Shown piece after piece: positions 1-5,789 of a stretch of DNA of 5,914 nt. The stretch is taken from contig QNAP01000114.1 of assembly GCA_003641795.1 (NCBI GenBank), positions 1-5,914 of the forward strand. The letters run 5' to 3'. Origin of the DNA: Thermotogae bacterium. Lineage in GTDB: Bacteria; Thermotogota; Thermotogae; UBA12178. The stretch's first letter is position 1. Every line of letters starts with the position of its first letter. Below the pieces are notes generated by a model that made no database searches, was not told where the DNA came from, and was given only the letters and a program-made list of their open reading frames with translations. The translations under genes were made by a program, and so were the position numbers.

Positions 1-91
1 CAATACAGGAAAATTACACTACAAAAACCATTGCTAATCCTTCATTCTGTCAACAGATGAGGAACAAGGCTATAAAAAACTTGAGTCGCGA
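1..91. other. Non-coding end of the window after the operon
   Basis: A-T rich stretch following the HEAT-repeat stop. On the minus strand it holds a run of six T (about 75-80) not preceded by a convincing GC-rich stem, and an isolated TTGACA (53-48) without a TATAAT at 16-18 bases. No open frame from either strand starts and survives to the window edge. A terminator or the promoter of a next gene may lie partly here, but neither can be shown. Confidence 0.4.
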
Positions 92-1303
92 TCACACTTC
101 GAACAACAAATCGGGGTTGAGGGTTGCAATCGCCCTCACCACAGCCTTTCTGATGGAAGGCGGTTCAAGCGGATCGCTCACCAGTGGGAGTAAGTCCTCA
201 GTGGCTTCCCTCACCCTGCCATTTTTCAAAAGTGTTATGGCCAGCTTGCGCGTGGAACGCGAAAACTGTTTTTCCAACACGATCTGTGTATACCGCTTCG
301 CGAGGAAGTCATCAACCACTTTAAAGCGCTTCAGAACCTTCAACGAAGCTCTGATGATCCTGTCGGACCCTCGGTTTTCTTTGACGATCTTCTCTGCTGC
401 GGCGAGGGCATTTCTGTCTCCACGCTTTCCGAGAGCTTCCAGAGCGACCGCTTGAACCTCCTCGTTCTCTGAAAAGAGATGGGGGAGAAAGAGGGTGGCA
501 TCAGCGTCGAGGCGATGAAATACCTTCAACAACCGCTTCAAAGCGTCACCACTGCATTTCTTTGATAGCTCTCCAAGCCACGGAATTTCCGCGATCAGCT
601 CTTTGCAGGTTGGAAGAAGTCTGAGAAGCACCTTGGAAAGCTCATCGATTTCATGAACCCTGAGCTTTTCAGGCCTTATCTTCGAAAGGACCTTCCCAAA
701 CTCATCGCACCTGGTAACCGCTCTCAATCGGCTGTTGAGGTCGGACAGTTGGTCGAACAAACGACTTTCGACAGTGGTAAGTCTACGCAACACACTCACC
801 GGGAGCAACTGTGAGTCGAAAACCGCCCCGCTCAGAGCTTTCTTGAGTTCAAAAGCCAGCGTTCTCACAATAAAAGAAGGATCTTTTGAAAGCTCCGTCA
901 CGACCTTCATCCCCAGATCAAAGTCCAGTGTTACCACTCTCAACAGTGTGGCGCGGCGTACTCTCGGCGATCTGTCTTCTGCAAGTTCACGGAGAAGATC
1001 AGGATCTTCGCATCTCCTCGCTGCCTGCGTTCTCACAGAGGGGTGAGGATCTCTGGCAAGCTTTTCCAACAATGTATCGAGTCTCCGATTGTAAGTACAA
1101 GCAACAAGGCGCCTTCTCACCACATGAGAAGGGTCTTCTGATAGATCCCATAGCTGATTCTCTGAAAGATATGGACAGAGCGAACTCAAAGCTTTAGCCC
1201 TCAACGAAGCATCTGGATGTCCGAGCTGATCCACCAGCAACTTTTGGTGTTCTTCATCTATTCGCTGGTAAAGTTCTTCGAGAATCTCCCGGGTCTCAGC
1301 CAC
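92..1303 (-). CDS. HEAT-repeat (alpha-solenoid) protein
   Basis: A 403-residue, apparently all-helical protein with no signal peptide or membrane span. At least five HEAT-like units with the D-P---VR--A signature are visible in the first 155 residues: HPDASLRAKAL (29-39), DPSHVVRRRLV (57-67), DPHPSVRTQAA (85-95), DRSPRVRRATL (110-120) and DPSFIVRTLAF (141-151). The central part (about 165-265) is helical but without the signature. Weaker units return at about 278-290 (SENEEVQAVALEA) and 376-391 (SDPLEPPSIRKAVVRA). The spacing of 25-31 residues fits HEAT or PBS-lyase-type repeats. Such solenoids are binding scaffolds; no catalytic motif is seen and the partner is unknown. The start is GTG, 1 base after the stop of the upstream 143-residue gene, with GGGGGA 7 bases before it. 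The ATG at 1305 is in another frame. It is the last gene of the visible operon. Confidence 0.85.
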   Translation of the reverse strand: MAETREILEELYQRIDEEHQKLLVDQLGHPDASLRAKALSSLCPYLSENQLWDLSEDPSHVVRRRLVACTYNRRLDTLLEKLARDPHPSVRTQAARRCEDPDLLRELAEDRSPRVRRATLLRVVTLDFDLGMKVVTELSKDPSFIVRTLAFELKKALSGAVFDSQLLPVSVLRRLTTVESRLFDQLSDLNSRLRAVTRCDEFGKVLSKIRPEKLRVHEIDELSKVLLRLLPTCKELIAEIPWLGELSKKCSGDALKRLLKVFHRLDADATLFLPHLFSENEEVQAVALEALGKRGDRNALAAAEKIVKENRGSDRIIRASLKVLKRFKVVDDFLAKRYTQIVLEKQFSRSTRKLAITLLKNGRVREATEDLLPLVSDPLEPPSIRKAVVRAIATLNPDLLFEV

Positions 1304-1304
1304 A

Positions 1305-1736
1305 TCACCATCCCCCGAGGATCGACTCGATCTTCTTCAGGGTCGTGAGTGAGTCGATCAGATTGACGTCACGATCTGCAAAATGGAGCGTCCCCACAAA
1401 GTACCGCCGCGTGGGTTTTCCTATCTCTTTATTCGTGTAACCTATTAGAAAGAGCGATCTTAGATCACTATTGTAACGCCACCAATTCGGATTCTTCACA
1501 CTATGAAGCGTTATCTCCATCCACCGGTATCTCCCCATGGAAAACACAAGGGTGCGATAGGTTTTGGCATCTTCCAACAAGATCACACATTCTCCCTCGT
1601 TCCTCGCAACATAACACTTCAGCAGATCGATTCTATTACTTTCAAGAGCGTCGGGAGGAGAGAGAAGGAAGTTCGTGCTGATCACATCACTATGGATCTC
1701 ATGTCCCGTTAGTTTTGAAAACCGCTTCCGCCTCAT
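1305..1736 (-). CDS. Conserved-looking hypothetical protein, 143 residues
   Basis: I do not recognise this protein. It begins MRRKRFSKLTGHEIHSDVIS and is predicted soluble, with no signal peptide or membrane segment. The N-terminus is strongly basic. The middle (about 48-120) alternates charged and aromatic or aliphatic residues (GECVILLEDAKTYRTLVFSM, RYRWMEITL, NPNWWRYNSDLRSLFLIGY, RRYFVGTLHFADRD), which suggests a beta-sheet fold. The C-terminal 20 residues look helical. Two cysteines (41, 50) are not arranged as a metal site. Evidence that it is real: it fills the space between two clear genes, its ATG has a strong purine-rich ribosome binding site (AGGAAGGGGAGG), its start overlaps the transpeptidase end by 38 bases, and its stop is followed one base later by the GTG of the HEAT-repeat gene. 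An in-frame extension upstream to 1808 lies inside the YkuD domain and is rejected. Function is unknown. Confidence 0.75.
   Translation of the reverse strand: MRRKRFSKLTGHEIHSDVISTNFLLSPPDALESNRIDLLKCYVARNEGECVILLEDAKTYRTLVFSMGRYRWMEITLHSVKNPNWWRYNSDLRSLFLIGYTNKEIGKPTRRYFVGTLHFADRDVNLIDSLTTLKKIESILGGW
1311..1316 (-). promoter_or_regulatory. Shine-Dalgarno supporting the GTG start of the HEAT-repeat gene
   Basis: GGGGGA on the minus strand lies 7 bases before GTG 1303 and overlaps the last codons of the upstream 143-residue gene (GGG GGA TGG TGA). There is no in-frame ATG nearby, so this GTG is the natural start and is probably coupled to termination of the gene before it. Confidence 0.55.
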
Positions 1737-3006
1737 CCACCTCCCCTTCCTCTGCACCGTCGGCAACCACGTGGACACGCGTGCCCACACTGGCCACTTC
1801 GTAGACAATACCCGCCTGATCGTCCATCATACGGATGCACCCATGCGATATACGCTTGCCTATCTCCCATGGCTTCGTGGTGCCGTGTATCCCGTACTGC
1901 GGTTGTGACAGCTGAAGCCAGTAAGAACCGAGCCCGTTGGTGATGGTTCCAGGAGGGATGTACTCTCCATACCAATAGAGGGCGGGGTCTCTCTCCTTGT
2001 ATATGATCCTGTAGTCCCCTGGGGGTGTGGCATCACTCCGACCCAATGCCACGGGGAAGGAGGCCAAGACTTTATCTCCATAATAGAGGGCCAGTTTGGC
2101 CTTGCGGAGGTTTATCTCGATCGACAGAGGAGACTCGCTGAAATCCACCCAGCCGATTTTCAACCGTGTTCCGGCATAGAGGCTATTGGGATCGGTGAGC
2201 CGGTTTATAATCATCAGATAACCCACGGTCGTACGGAAACGCTTGGCTATCTCGTAAAGCGTGTCTCCAGGTCGAACGGTGTAGTACGGTGGGTCAGCAA
2301 GTCTGGTACGTGCCTTCACGGGCAATCCTCCTGAAGGGAAGAGATAACCTGCTATCGCGTAGAGCCTCTTCGTAATCCGGTATTTCATGAACCGACCTTC
2401 TATCAACATCTCCATATGATGAAAGCCGTTTTCCACCGGCATGTGGAAAGTACCGAAAAAGCTGCCATTGAAATTGTAGACTTTGTTGGGAAGTCTCTCA
2501 CCGTCAAGCATCACCGATTTCACGGCGAAATGGGCCGGTAGGTGTCCAACAAGATAATGGGTTATCGTAGCAGTAGTGGGTTGATCGGAGAATACCAGGA
2601 GCTCATAATCCCGCAACACCAGTTCGCCGATGTCGAGGTAAGGTTCACCAGTCTTTTCGAGCGTGGCACCCGTCATTTCCCGTCCAAATCTGTTTCTGCC
2701 GCTCACCACAAAAGCGTAACGACCCGGCGCTTCGAGCTGATCTTCCGGGATTTTCACTTCGTAGATCAACGATGTAGCGTTCACAAGCTGCGCCTTCACC
2801 CTTCCCACCGGGCCCGAGAGTAAGACCACGGGTGGTTCTACGGGAGTATACGCAGGAATTATTTGAAAGGTAAATCCTGTGGTCGTGGCGTCCACTATCC
2901 GAATTGTGTGGTCCGGTTCAATCGAAATCGAAACGACGGGCAAGAAAATCAAGGATAGCCAAAGCAAGATCGATCTTCGGCATCTTTTCAATGGTGAGAA
3001 CCCCAT
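1699..3006 (-). CDS. Exported L,D-transpeptidase with LysM and YkuD domains
   Basis: A 435-residue protein if started at ATG 3006. Basic residues (KRCRR, 7-11) followed by a hydrophobic stretch to about residue 27 form a signal peptide or membrane anchor. Residues 30-230 are beta-strand-like and unrecognised, perhaps one or two Ig-like folds. A LysM peptidoglycan-binding domain is at 241-284 (YYTVRPGDTLYEIAKRF, then SLYAGTRLKI). The YkuD catalytic domain is at about 293-415, with the motif His374 (GIHGT) and SHGCIRM, nucleophile Cys390 and Arg392. In this family the enzyme forms 3-3 cross-links or attaches proteins in peptidoglycan through an acyl-enzyme, outside the membrane. All catalytic residues are present. 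The start is uncertain. ATG 3006 has no Shine-Dalgarno, whereas TTG 2991 follows GGGG by 9 bases and would give M-KRCRR directly. Either way the gene overlaps coaBC (89 or 74 bases). An acidic tail (418-428) overlaps the next gene. The exact substrate is unknown. Confidence 0.9.
   Translation of the reverse strand: MGFSPLKRCRRSILLWLSLIFLPVVSISIEPDHTIRIVDATTTGFTFQIIPAYTPVEPPVVLLSGPVGRVKAQLVNATSLIYEVKIPEDQLEAPGRYAFVVSGRNRFGREMTGATLEKTGEPYLDIGELVLRDYELLVFSDQPTTATITHYLVGHLPAHFAVKSVMLDGERLPNKVYNFNGSFFGTFHMPVENGFHHMEMLIEGRFMKYRITKRLYAIAGYLFPSGGLPVKARTRLADPPYYTVRPGDTLYEIAKRFRTTVGYLMIINRLTDPNSLYAGTRLKIGWVDFSESPLSIEINLRKAKLALYYGDKVLASFPVALGRSDATPPGDYRIIYKERDPALYWYGEYIPPGTITNGLGSYWLQLSQPQYGIHGTTKPWEIGKRISHGCIRMMDDQAGIVYEVASVGTRVHVVADGAEEGEVDEAEAVFKTNGT
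1740..1751 (-). promoter_or_regulatory. Ribosome binding site for the 143-residue protein, inside the transpeptidase gene
   Basis: The minus strand reads AGGAAGGGGAGG and then three bases before ATG 1736. AGGAAGG sits 8 bases from the start, while GGGGAGG is rather close at 3. In the transpeptidase frame the same bases encode acidic residues (EEGEV). Confidence 0.6.
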
Positions 3007-4117
3007 CTTCGGTGAGAATCACCACCTCGTTTTCGTCCGACTCGAAGCCCACGTCGGGACGCGAAACGTCGTTGGCAACTATGGCGTCGAGACGCTTTTT
3101 TCTCAATTTTTCGCGGGCGTTCTCCTCCAAGTCATGGGTCTCGGCGGAAAATCCCACAAGAACCTGGGAATCCTTCTGATTTCCCATCTCTTCCAGGATA
3201 TCGACGGTCCGCTGCAGCTCAAGAACCAACCTTTCTGGACCTTTTTTGATCTTTTTGGAGACCGGTTCACCGACCGCGTAATCGGCCACCGCGGCGGCCA
3301 TCAGAACGATATGGGAACCCTTGAAGTGTTTCATCGTCTCTTCGTACATTTGGTTGGCTGTTTCCACACGGATCAATTTTACACCCCAAGGAGCGGGCAA
3401 GTGTGTGGGGCCACTCACCAACACCACGTCGCTTCCGTACCACCGCGCAGCCTTGGCGAGCGCATACCCCATCTTTCCACTGGACCGGTTGGAGATGAAT
3501 CTCACCGGGTCGATATGTTCCCTCGTGGGCCCAGCGGTTACCAGCACTTTCTTTCCTCGGAACTTTTTTGGAAGGAGCGATGCTGCGATGGCGTCTACAA
3601 TGATCTCGTTGTCTGGATAGCGCCCTTTACCCACCTCGCCACAGGCGAGGGACCCCTCGACAGGCTCCACCACTGTCCAGCCACGCGCTTTCAGTCTCTC
3701 CAGATTCTCTTCCACAACGGGGTTGCTGTACATTCGAACGTTCATCGTTGGGACGATGACCTTCGCCTCTTTTTGAAACGCCATGGCGATCAGTGTTACG
3801 AGGTTGTCGGCTACTCCCATGGCGATCTTGGCGACGGTGTTAGCAGTGGCAGGTGCCACCACCAACACGTCCGCCCACCGTGAAAGCTCCGTGTGCGGAA
3901 TCCAGCCAGAATGCACGGAGAACTCGTCCACATAGACAGATGCTCCAGATACCGACGAGAAGGTCACGGGAGAAACGAGCTTGGTAGCGGCAGGTGTCAT
4001 GGCCACCTTCAACTCCACCCCGAGCTTCCTCAACGAGCTTGCCAACCCCACCGCCTTGTAAAGCGCTATTCCACCCGTGACACAGAGAAGAACTCTCTTT
4101 CCCTGAAGGAGCTTCAT
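2918..4117 (-). CDS. coaBC: Bifunctional phosphopantothenoylcysteine decarboxylase / phosphopantothenate-cysteine ligase
   Basis: A 399-residue protein (E. coli Dfp is about 406) that does two successive steps of coenzyme A synthesis in the cytoplasm. The CoaB half joins 4'-phosphopantothenate to cysteine using CTP. The CoaC half decarboxylates the product to 4'-phosphopantetheine using FMN. CoaC covers about 1-185, with the flavoprotein start VLLCVTGGIALYKA, catalytic His75 in the IPHTELSRWAD segment, the APATAN flavin segment (88-93), Asn126 in PTMNVRMY and Cys159 in LACGEVGKG. CoaB covers about 188-399, with VTAGPTREHIDPVRFISN, SSGKMG, Asn210, MAAAVADY, the lysines SKKIKKG (288-293) and IVAND (346-350). 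All named catalytic positions fall close to the E. coli numbering, so both activities should be intact. The ATG at 4117 overlaps the rpoZ stop as ATGA. An open frame extends upstream to 4351 but lies inside rpoZ and reads as unrelated sequence. The 3' end overlaps the transpeptidase gene. Confidence 0.97.
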   Translation of the reverse strand: MKLLQGKRVLLCVTGGIALYKAVGLASSLRKLGVELKVAMTPAATKLVSPVTFSSVSGASVYVDEFSVHSGWIPHTELSRWADVLVVAPATANTVAKIAMGVADNLVTLIAMAFQKEAKVIVPTMNVRMYSNPVVEENLERLKARGWTVVEPVEGSLACGEVGKGRYPDNEIIVDAIAASLLPKKFRGKKVLVTAGPTREHIDPVRFISNRSSGKMGYALAKAARWYGSDVVLVSGPTHLPAPWGVKLIRVETANQMYEETMKHFKGSHIVLMAAAVADYAVGEPVSKKIKKGPERLVLELQRTVDILEEMGNQKDSQVLVGFSAETHDLEENAREKLRKKRLDAIVANDVSRPDVGFESDENEVVILTEDGVLTIEKMPKIDLALAILDFLARRFDFD

Positions 4118-4344
4118 TTCACATCCGGGATGAGTACCCTGAGCATCTCTTCGTTCTTTATAACGATTTTGCCTATTTGAAGCTCTTTCAGCGCTATGGA
4201 TACGAGATTGTCGTCCTCGGTCTTCACCGTTGGTCTTGCAAAGTCGTTGAGCGCCTCGGCTCTTCTGGCTACGGCCATGGGAATAGCATACTTGTAGGGC
4301 AATTTCTTGAGCAGTTCGTCGTAGTTTATGGGCGGTCTGAACAC
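4114..4344 (-). CDS. rpoZ: DNA-directed RNA polymerase omega subunit
   Basis: A 76-residue protein from the preferred GTG start, beginning (V/M)FRPPINYDELLKKLPYKYA. Omega is the small polymerase subunit that clamps the C-terminal end of beta-prime and assists assembly. The typical features are visible: an N-terminal stretch with NYDELL (7-12), the conserved helix AVARRAEAL (24-32) that carries the family's R-A--L signature, and a second helix ALKELQIGKI (51-60). Its place directly before coaBC, as in many bacteria, strongly supports the call. Start choice: an in-frame ATG at 4371 would form a TGATG junction with the RNase gene and add nine residues (MRLIEEVWK), but it has no Shine-Dalgarno. 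GTG 4344 follows AGGAGGTG with a 6-base spacer, so I prefer it. Further upstream starts would run into rng and are unlikely. The TGA stop overlaps the coaBC ATG. Confidence 0.88.
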   Translation of the reverse strand: MFRPPINYDELLKKLPYKYAIPMAVARRAEALNDFARPTVKTEDDNLVSIALKELQIGKIVIKNEEMLRVLIPDVK

Positions 4345-4350
4345 CTTCCA

Positions 4351-4358
4351 CACCTCCT
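4351..4358 (-). promoter_or_regulatory. rpoZ: Strong Shine-Dalgarno deciding the rpoZ start
   Basis: The minus strand reads AGGAGGTG, an eight-base match to the 16S rRNA anti-Shine-Dalgarno, 6 bases before GTG at 4344. It lies inside what would be coding sequence if the ATG at 4371 were used, which argues for the GTG start. Confidence 0.75.
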
Positions 4359-4370
4359 CTATCAATCTCA

Positions 4371-5783
4371 TCAATTGAGCAACTTTATTTCGTAGCTTTC
4401 CGGATCTTTCCAACTGTAGCTGACTTTCAACGTCTTTCTCAATTTCTTAGAAAGCTCCTTCCTCTTCTGGGGCGTGAGATAACCGGAAAGGTTTTGATGT
4501 ACGTTTAACTCTATGGTTTTCAACTTCGAGTCAGTGGCGAGGTTTCCAAGCTCACGCACGAGTCTCATGAAAACCGCCCTTGGGCTGATCACACGTCCGG
4601 ATCCCCTGCACACTGGACATTTTGTGGTTAGCGATGCGCTGAGCGAACGTTTGGATCTCTTGCGCGTTAGTTCCAGAAGCCCCAGATTGGTGAATCCAAA
4701 GATTCTAACACTTCCCTTGTCCTGGCTCGTGAATTCTGACAGCTTCTCGACGAGCTCGGATTTGTGCTCTTCCACATCCGTGTGAATGAAGTCCACCATG
4801 ACTATGCCCCCTATGTTACGAAGACGAAGTTGCCGCGCAATCTCTCTTGCAGCCTCTAAGTTCGTCCTATGTGCGGTTTCCTCCAGAGAATTCTTCGAAA
4901 CGTGCCCCGCCGTGTTGACATCGATTACTAACATGGCTTCGGTTTGGTCGAGGACGATGTTTCCCCCGGATTTCAGCTCCACCACTTGCCCCAAAAGGCG
5001 ATCCATATCCCTGTAAACTCCGAAGCGTTCGAAAGCATCTCCTTCGATGATATGCAGCTTCGGTTTCAAACCGGTCTTTCGAAGATTCTCTCTGAGCACT
5101 TCTCCAATCGTAGGGGTGTCGTAGACGATCTCTCGCACGTTTTGATCTATCTTTTCCCGAAAGATGAAGCTCAGGATATCCGGTTCTTCATAAATAATCT
5201 GTGGCTTGCGAGAACGCTTGAATTTCTTGTGTATCTTCTGCCAGAGTTCCTTCAGCTCGTTATACTCCTCGATGATGGCCGTGTCGTCGGCATCTTCGGA
5301 AACCGTCCGAAAGATCACACCGAACCTGTTATCTGTTGTCTTCGAGATCTTCTTGCCAAGCTTGTACAGCCTCTTTCTTTGTGATGGATCGGCTATCTTC
5401 CTCGACACCCCCACAAAGTGTTTGTGAGGTAGAAAAACCACGTGTCTTCCCGTTAAGCTTATGTATGAGCTAACTTGTGGCCCCTTTCGCCCGGTCGGAT
5501 CCTTTTTGACCTGAACGAGAACTTTGTCGCCCTTTTGGAAAACGCTGTCTCCAAGGGTATCACGGCGTCTCAAAAAGGCATTCTTACCTGTGCCGATGTT
5601 GACGAAGTACGCTTCCAACGAATCCACGTAACTTTCGATTCGGCCAAGATAGATGTTGCCCGCTATGCTACTCTCTTCGAGATCTTCGAAAAAAAGCTCG
5701 ACGAGCTCACCACCTTCATAGACTGCCACCCGTATTTCTCCGTTCTTTTCGCTGAGGAGGACACGCTTATCTACTCGCTCCAT
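4371..5783 (-). CDS. rng: Ribonuclease E/G family endoribonuclease (RNase G-like)
   Basis: A 470-residue protein, close to the roughly 490 of E. coli RNase G and lacking the long C-terminal scaffold of RNase E. Family members cut single-stranded RNA, prefer 5'-monophosphorylated ends, and act in rRNA maturation and mRNA decay. The S1-like RNA-binding domain lies at about 37-110, opening with AGNIYLGRIESYVDSLEAYFVNIG-type sequence. Arg159-Thr160 (FRTV) fits the 5' sensor arginine-threonine. The DNase I-like core has the two metal aspartates, Asp288 in VIDVNTA and Asp331 in VMVDFIHTD. The zinc-link motif CPVC is Cys389/Cys392. All key residues are present, so the enzyme should be active and able to form the zinc-linked dimer. 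The start ATG is 6 bases after the hpf stop. The Shine-Dalgarno is weak (GGA about 10 bases upstream), which suggests coupling to hpf translation. The stop TGA overlaps a possible rpoZ ATG (TGATG). RNase E is less likely on length. Confidence 0.95.
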   Translation of the reverse strand: MERVDKRVLLSEKNGEIRVAVYEGGELVELFFEDLEESSIAGNIYLGRIESYVDSLEAYFVNIGTGKNAFLRRRDTLGDSVFQKGDKVLVQVKKDPTGRKGPQVSSYISLTGRHVVFLPHKHFVGVSRKIADPSQRKRLYKLGKKISKTTDNRFGVIFRTVSEDADDTAIIEEYNELKELWQKIHKKFKRSRKPQIIYEEPDILSFIFREKIDQNVREIVYDTPTIGEVLRENLRKTGLKPKLHIIEGDAFERFGVYRDMDRLLGQVVELKSGGNIVLDQTEAMLVIDVNTAGHVSKNSLEETAHRTNLEAAREIARQLRLRNIGGIVMVDFIHTDVEEHKSELVEKLSEFTSQDKGSVRIFGFTNLGLLELTRKRSKRSLSASLTTKCPVCRGSGRVISPRAVFMRLVRELGNLATDSKLKTIELNVHQNLSGYLTPQKRKELSKKLRKTLKVSYSWKDPESYEIKLLN

Positions 5784-5789
5784 TTTCGG

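Noticed and set aside
48..53. TTGACA on the minus strand as a -35 promoter element
   Set aside because: At 16-18 bases downstream there is only GGTTTT/TGGTTT, and the nearest TGTAAT is 29 bases away, so no proper promoter can be assembled.
62..95. Run of six T after the HEAT-repeat stop as an intrinsic terminator
   Set aside because: The bases before it (GTGATCGCGACTCAAG) form only a tiny TCGCGA self-complement and no stable stem next to the T run.
57..455. Plus-strand open frame of 132 codons near the left edge
   Set aside because: It runs opposite the HEAT-repeat gene, is Ser/Arg/Ala-rich as antisense shadows are, and has no recognisable domain. The TATAAA at 71-76 has no good -35 partner.
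2879..3883. Plus-strand open frame of 334 codons opposite coaBC
   Set aside because: It is His- and Gly-rich antisense shadow of a clearly coding gene, with no family motif and no ribosome binding site that I can see. Long antisense frames are common opposite genes of this composition.
4118..4351. In-frame upstream extension of coaBC by 78 residues
   Set aside because: It lies wholly inside rpoZ, has Arg/Gln-rich shadow composition unlike any CoaC N-terminus, and the natural start is the ATG in the ATGA overlap at 4117.
4915..4920. Plus-strand TTGACA inside the RNase gene
   Set aside because: No matching -10 follows at proper distance and no plus-strand gene lies downstream.
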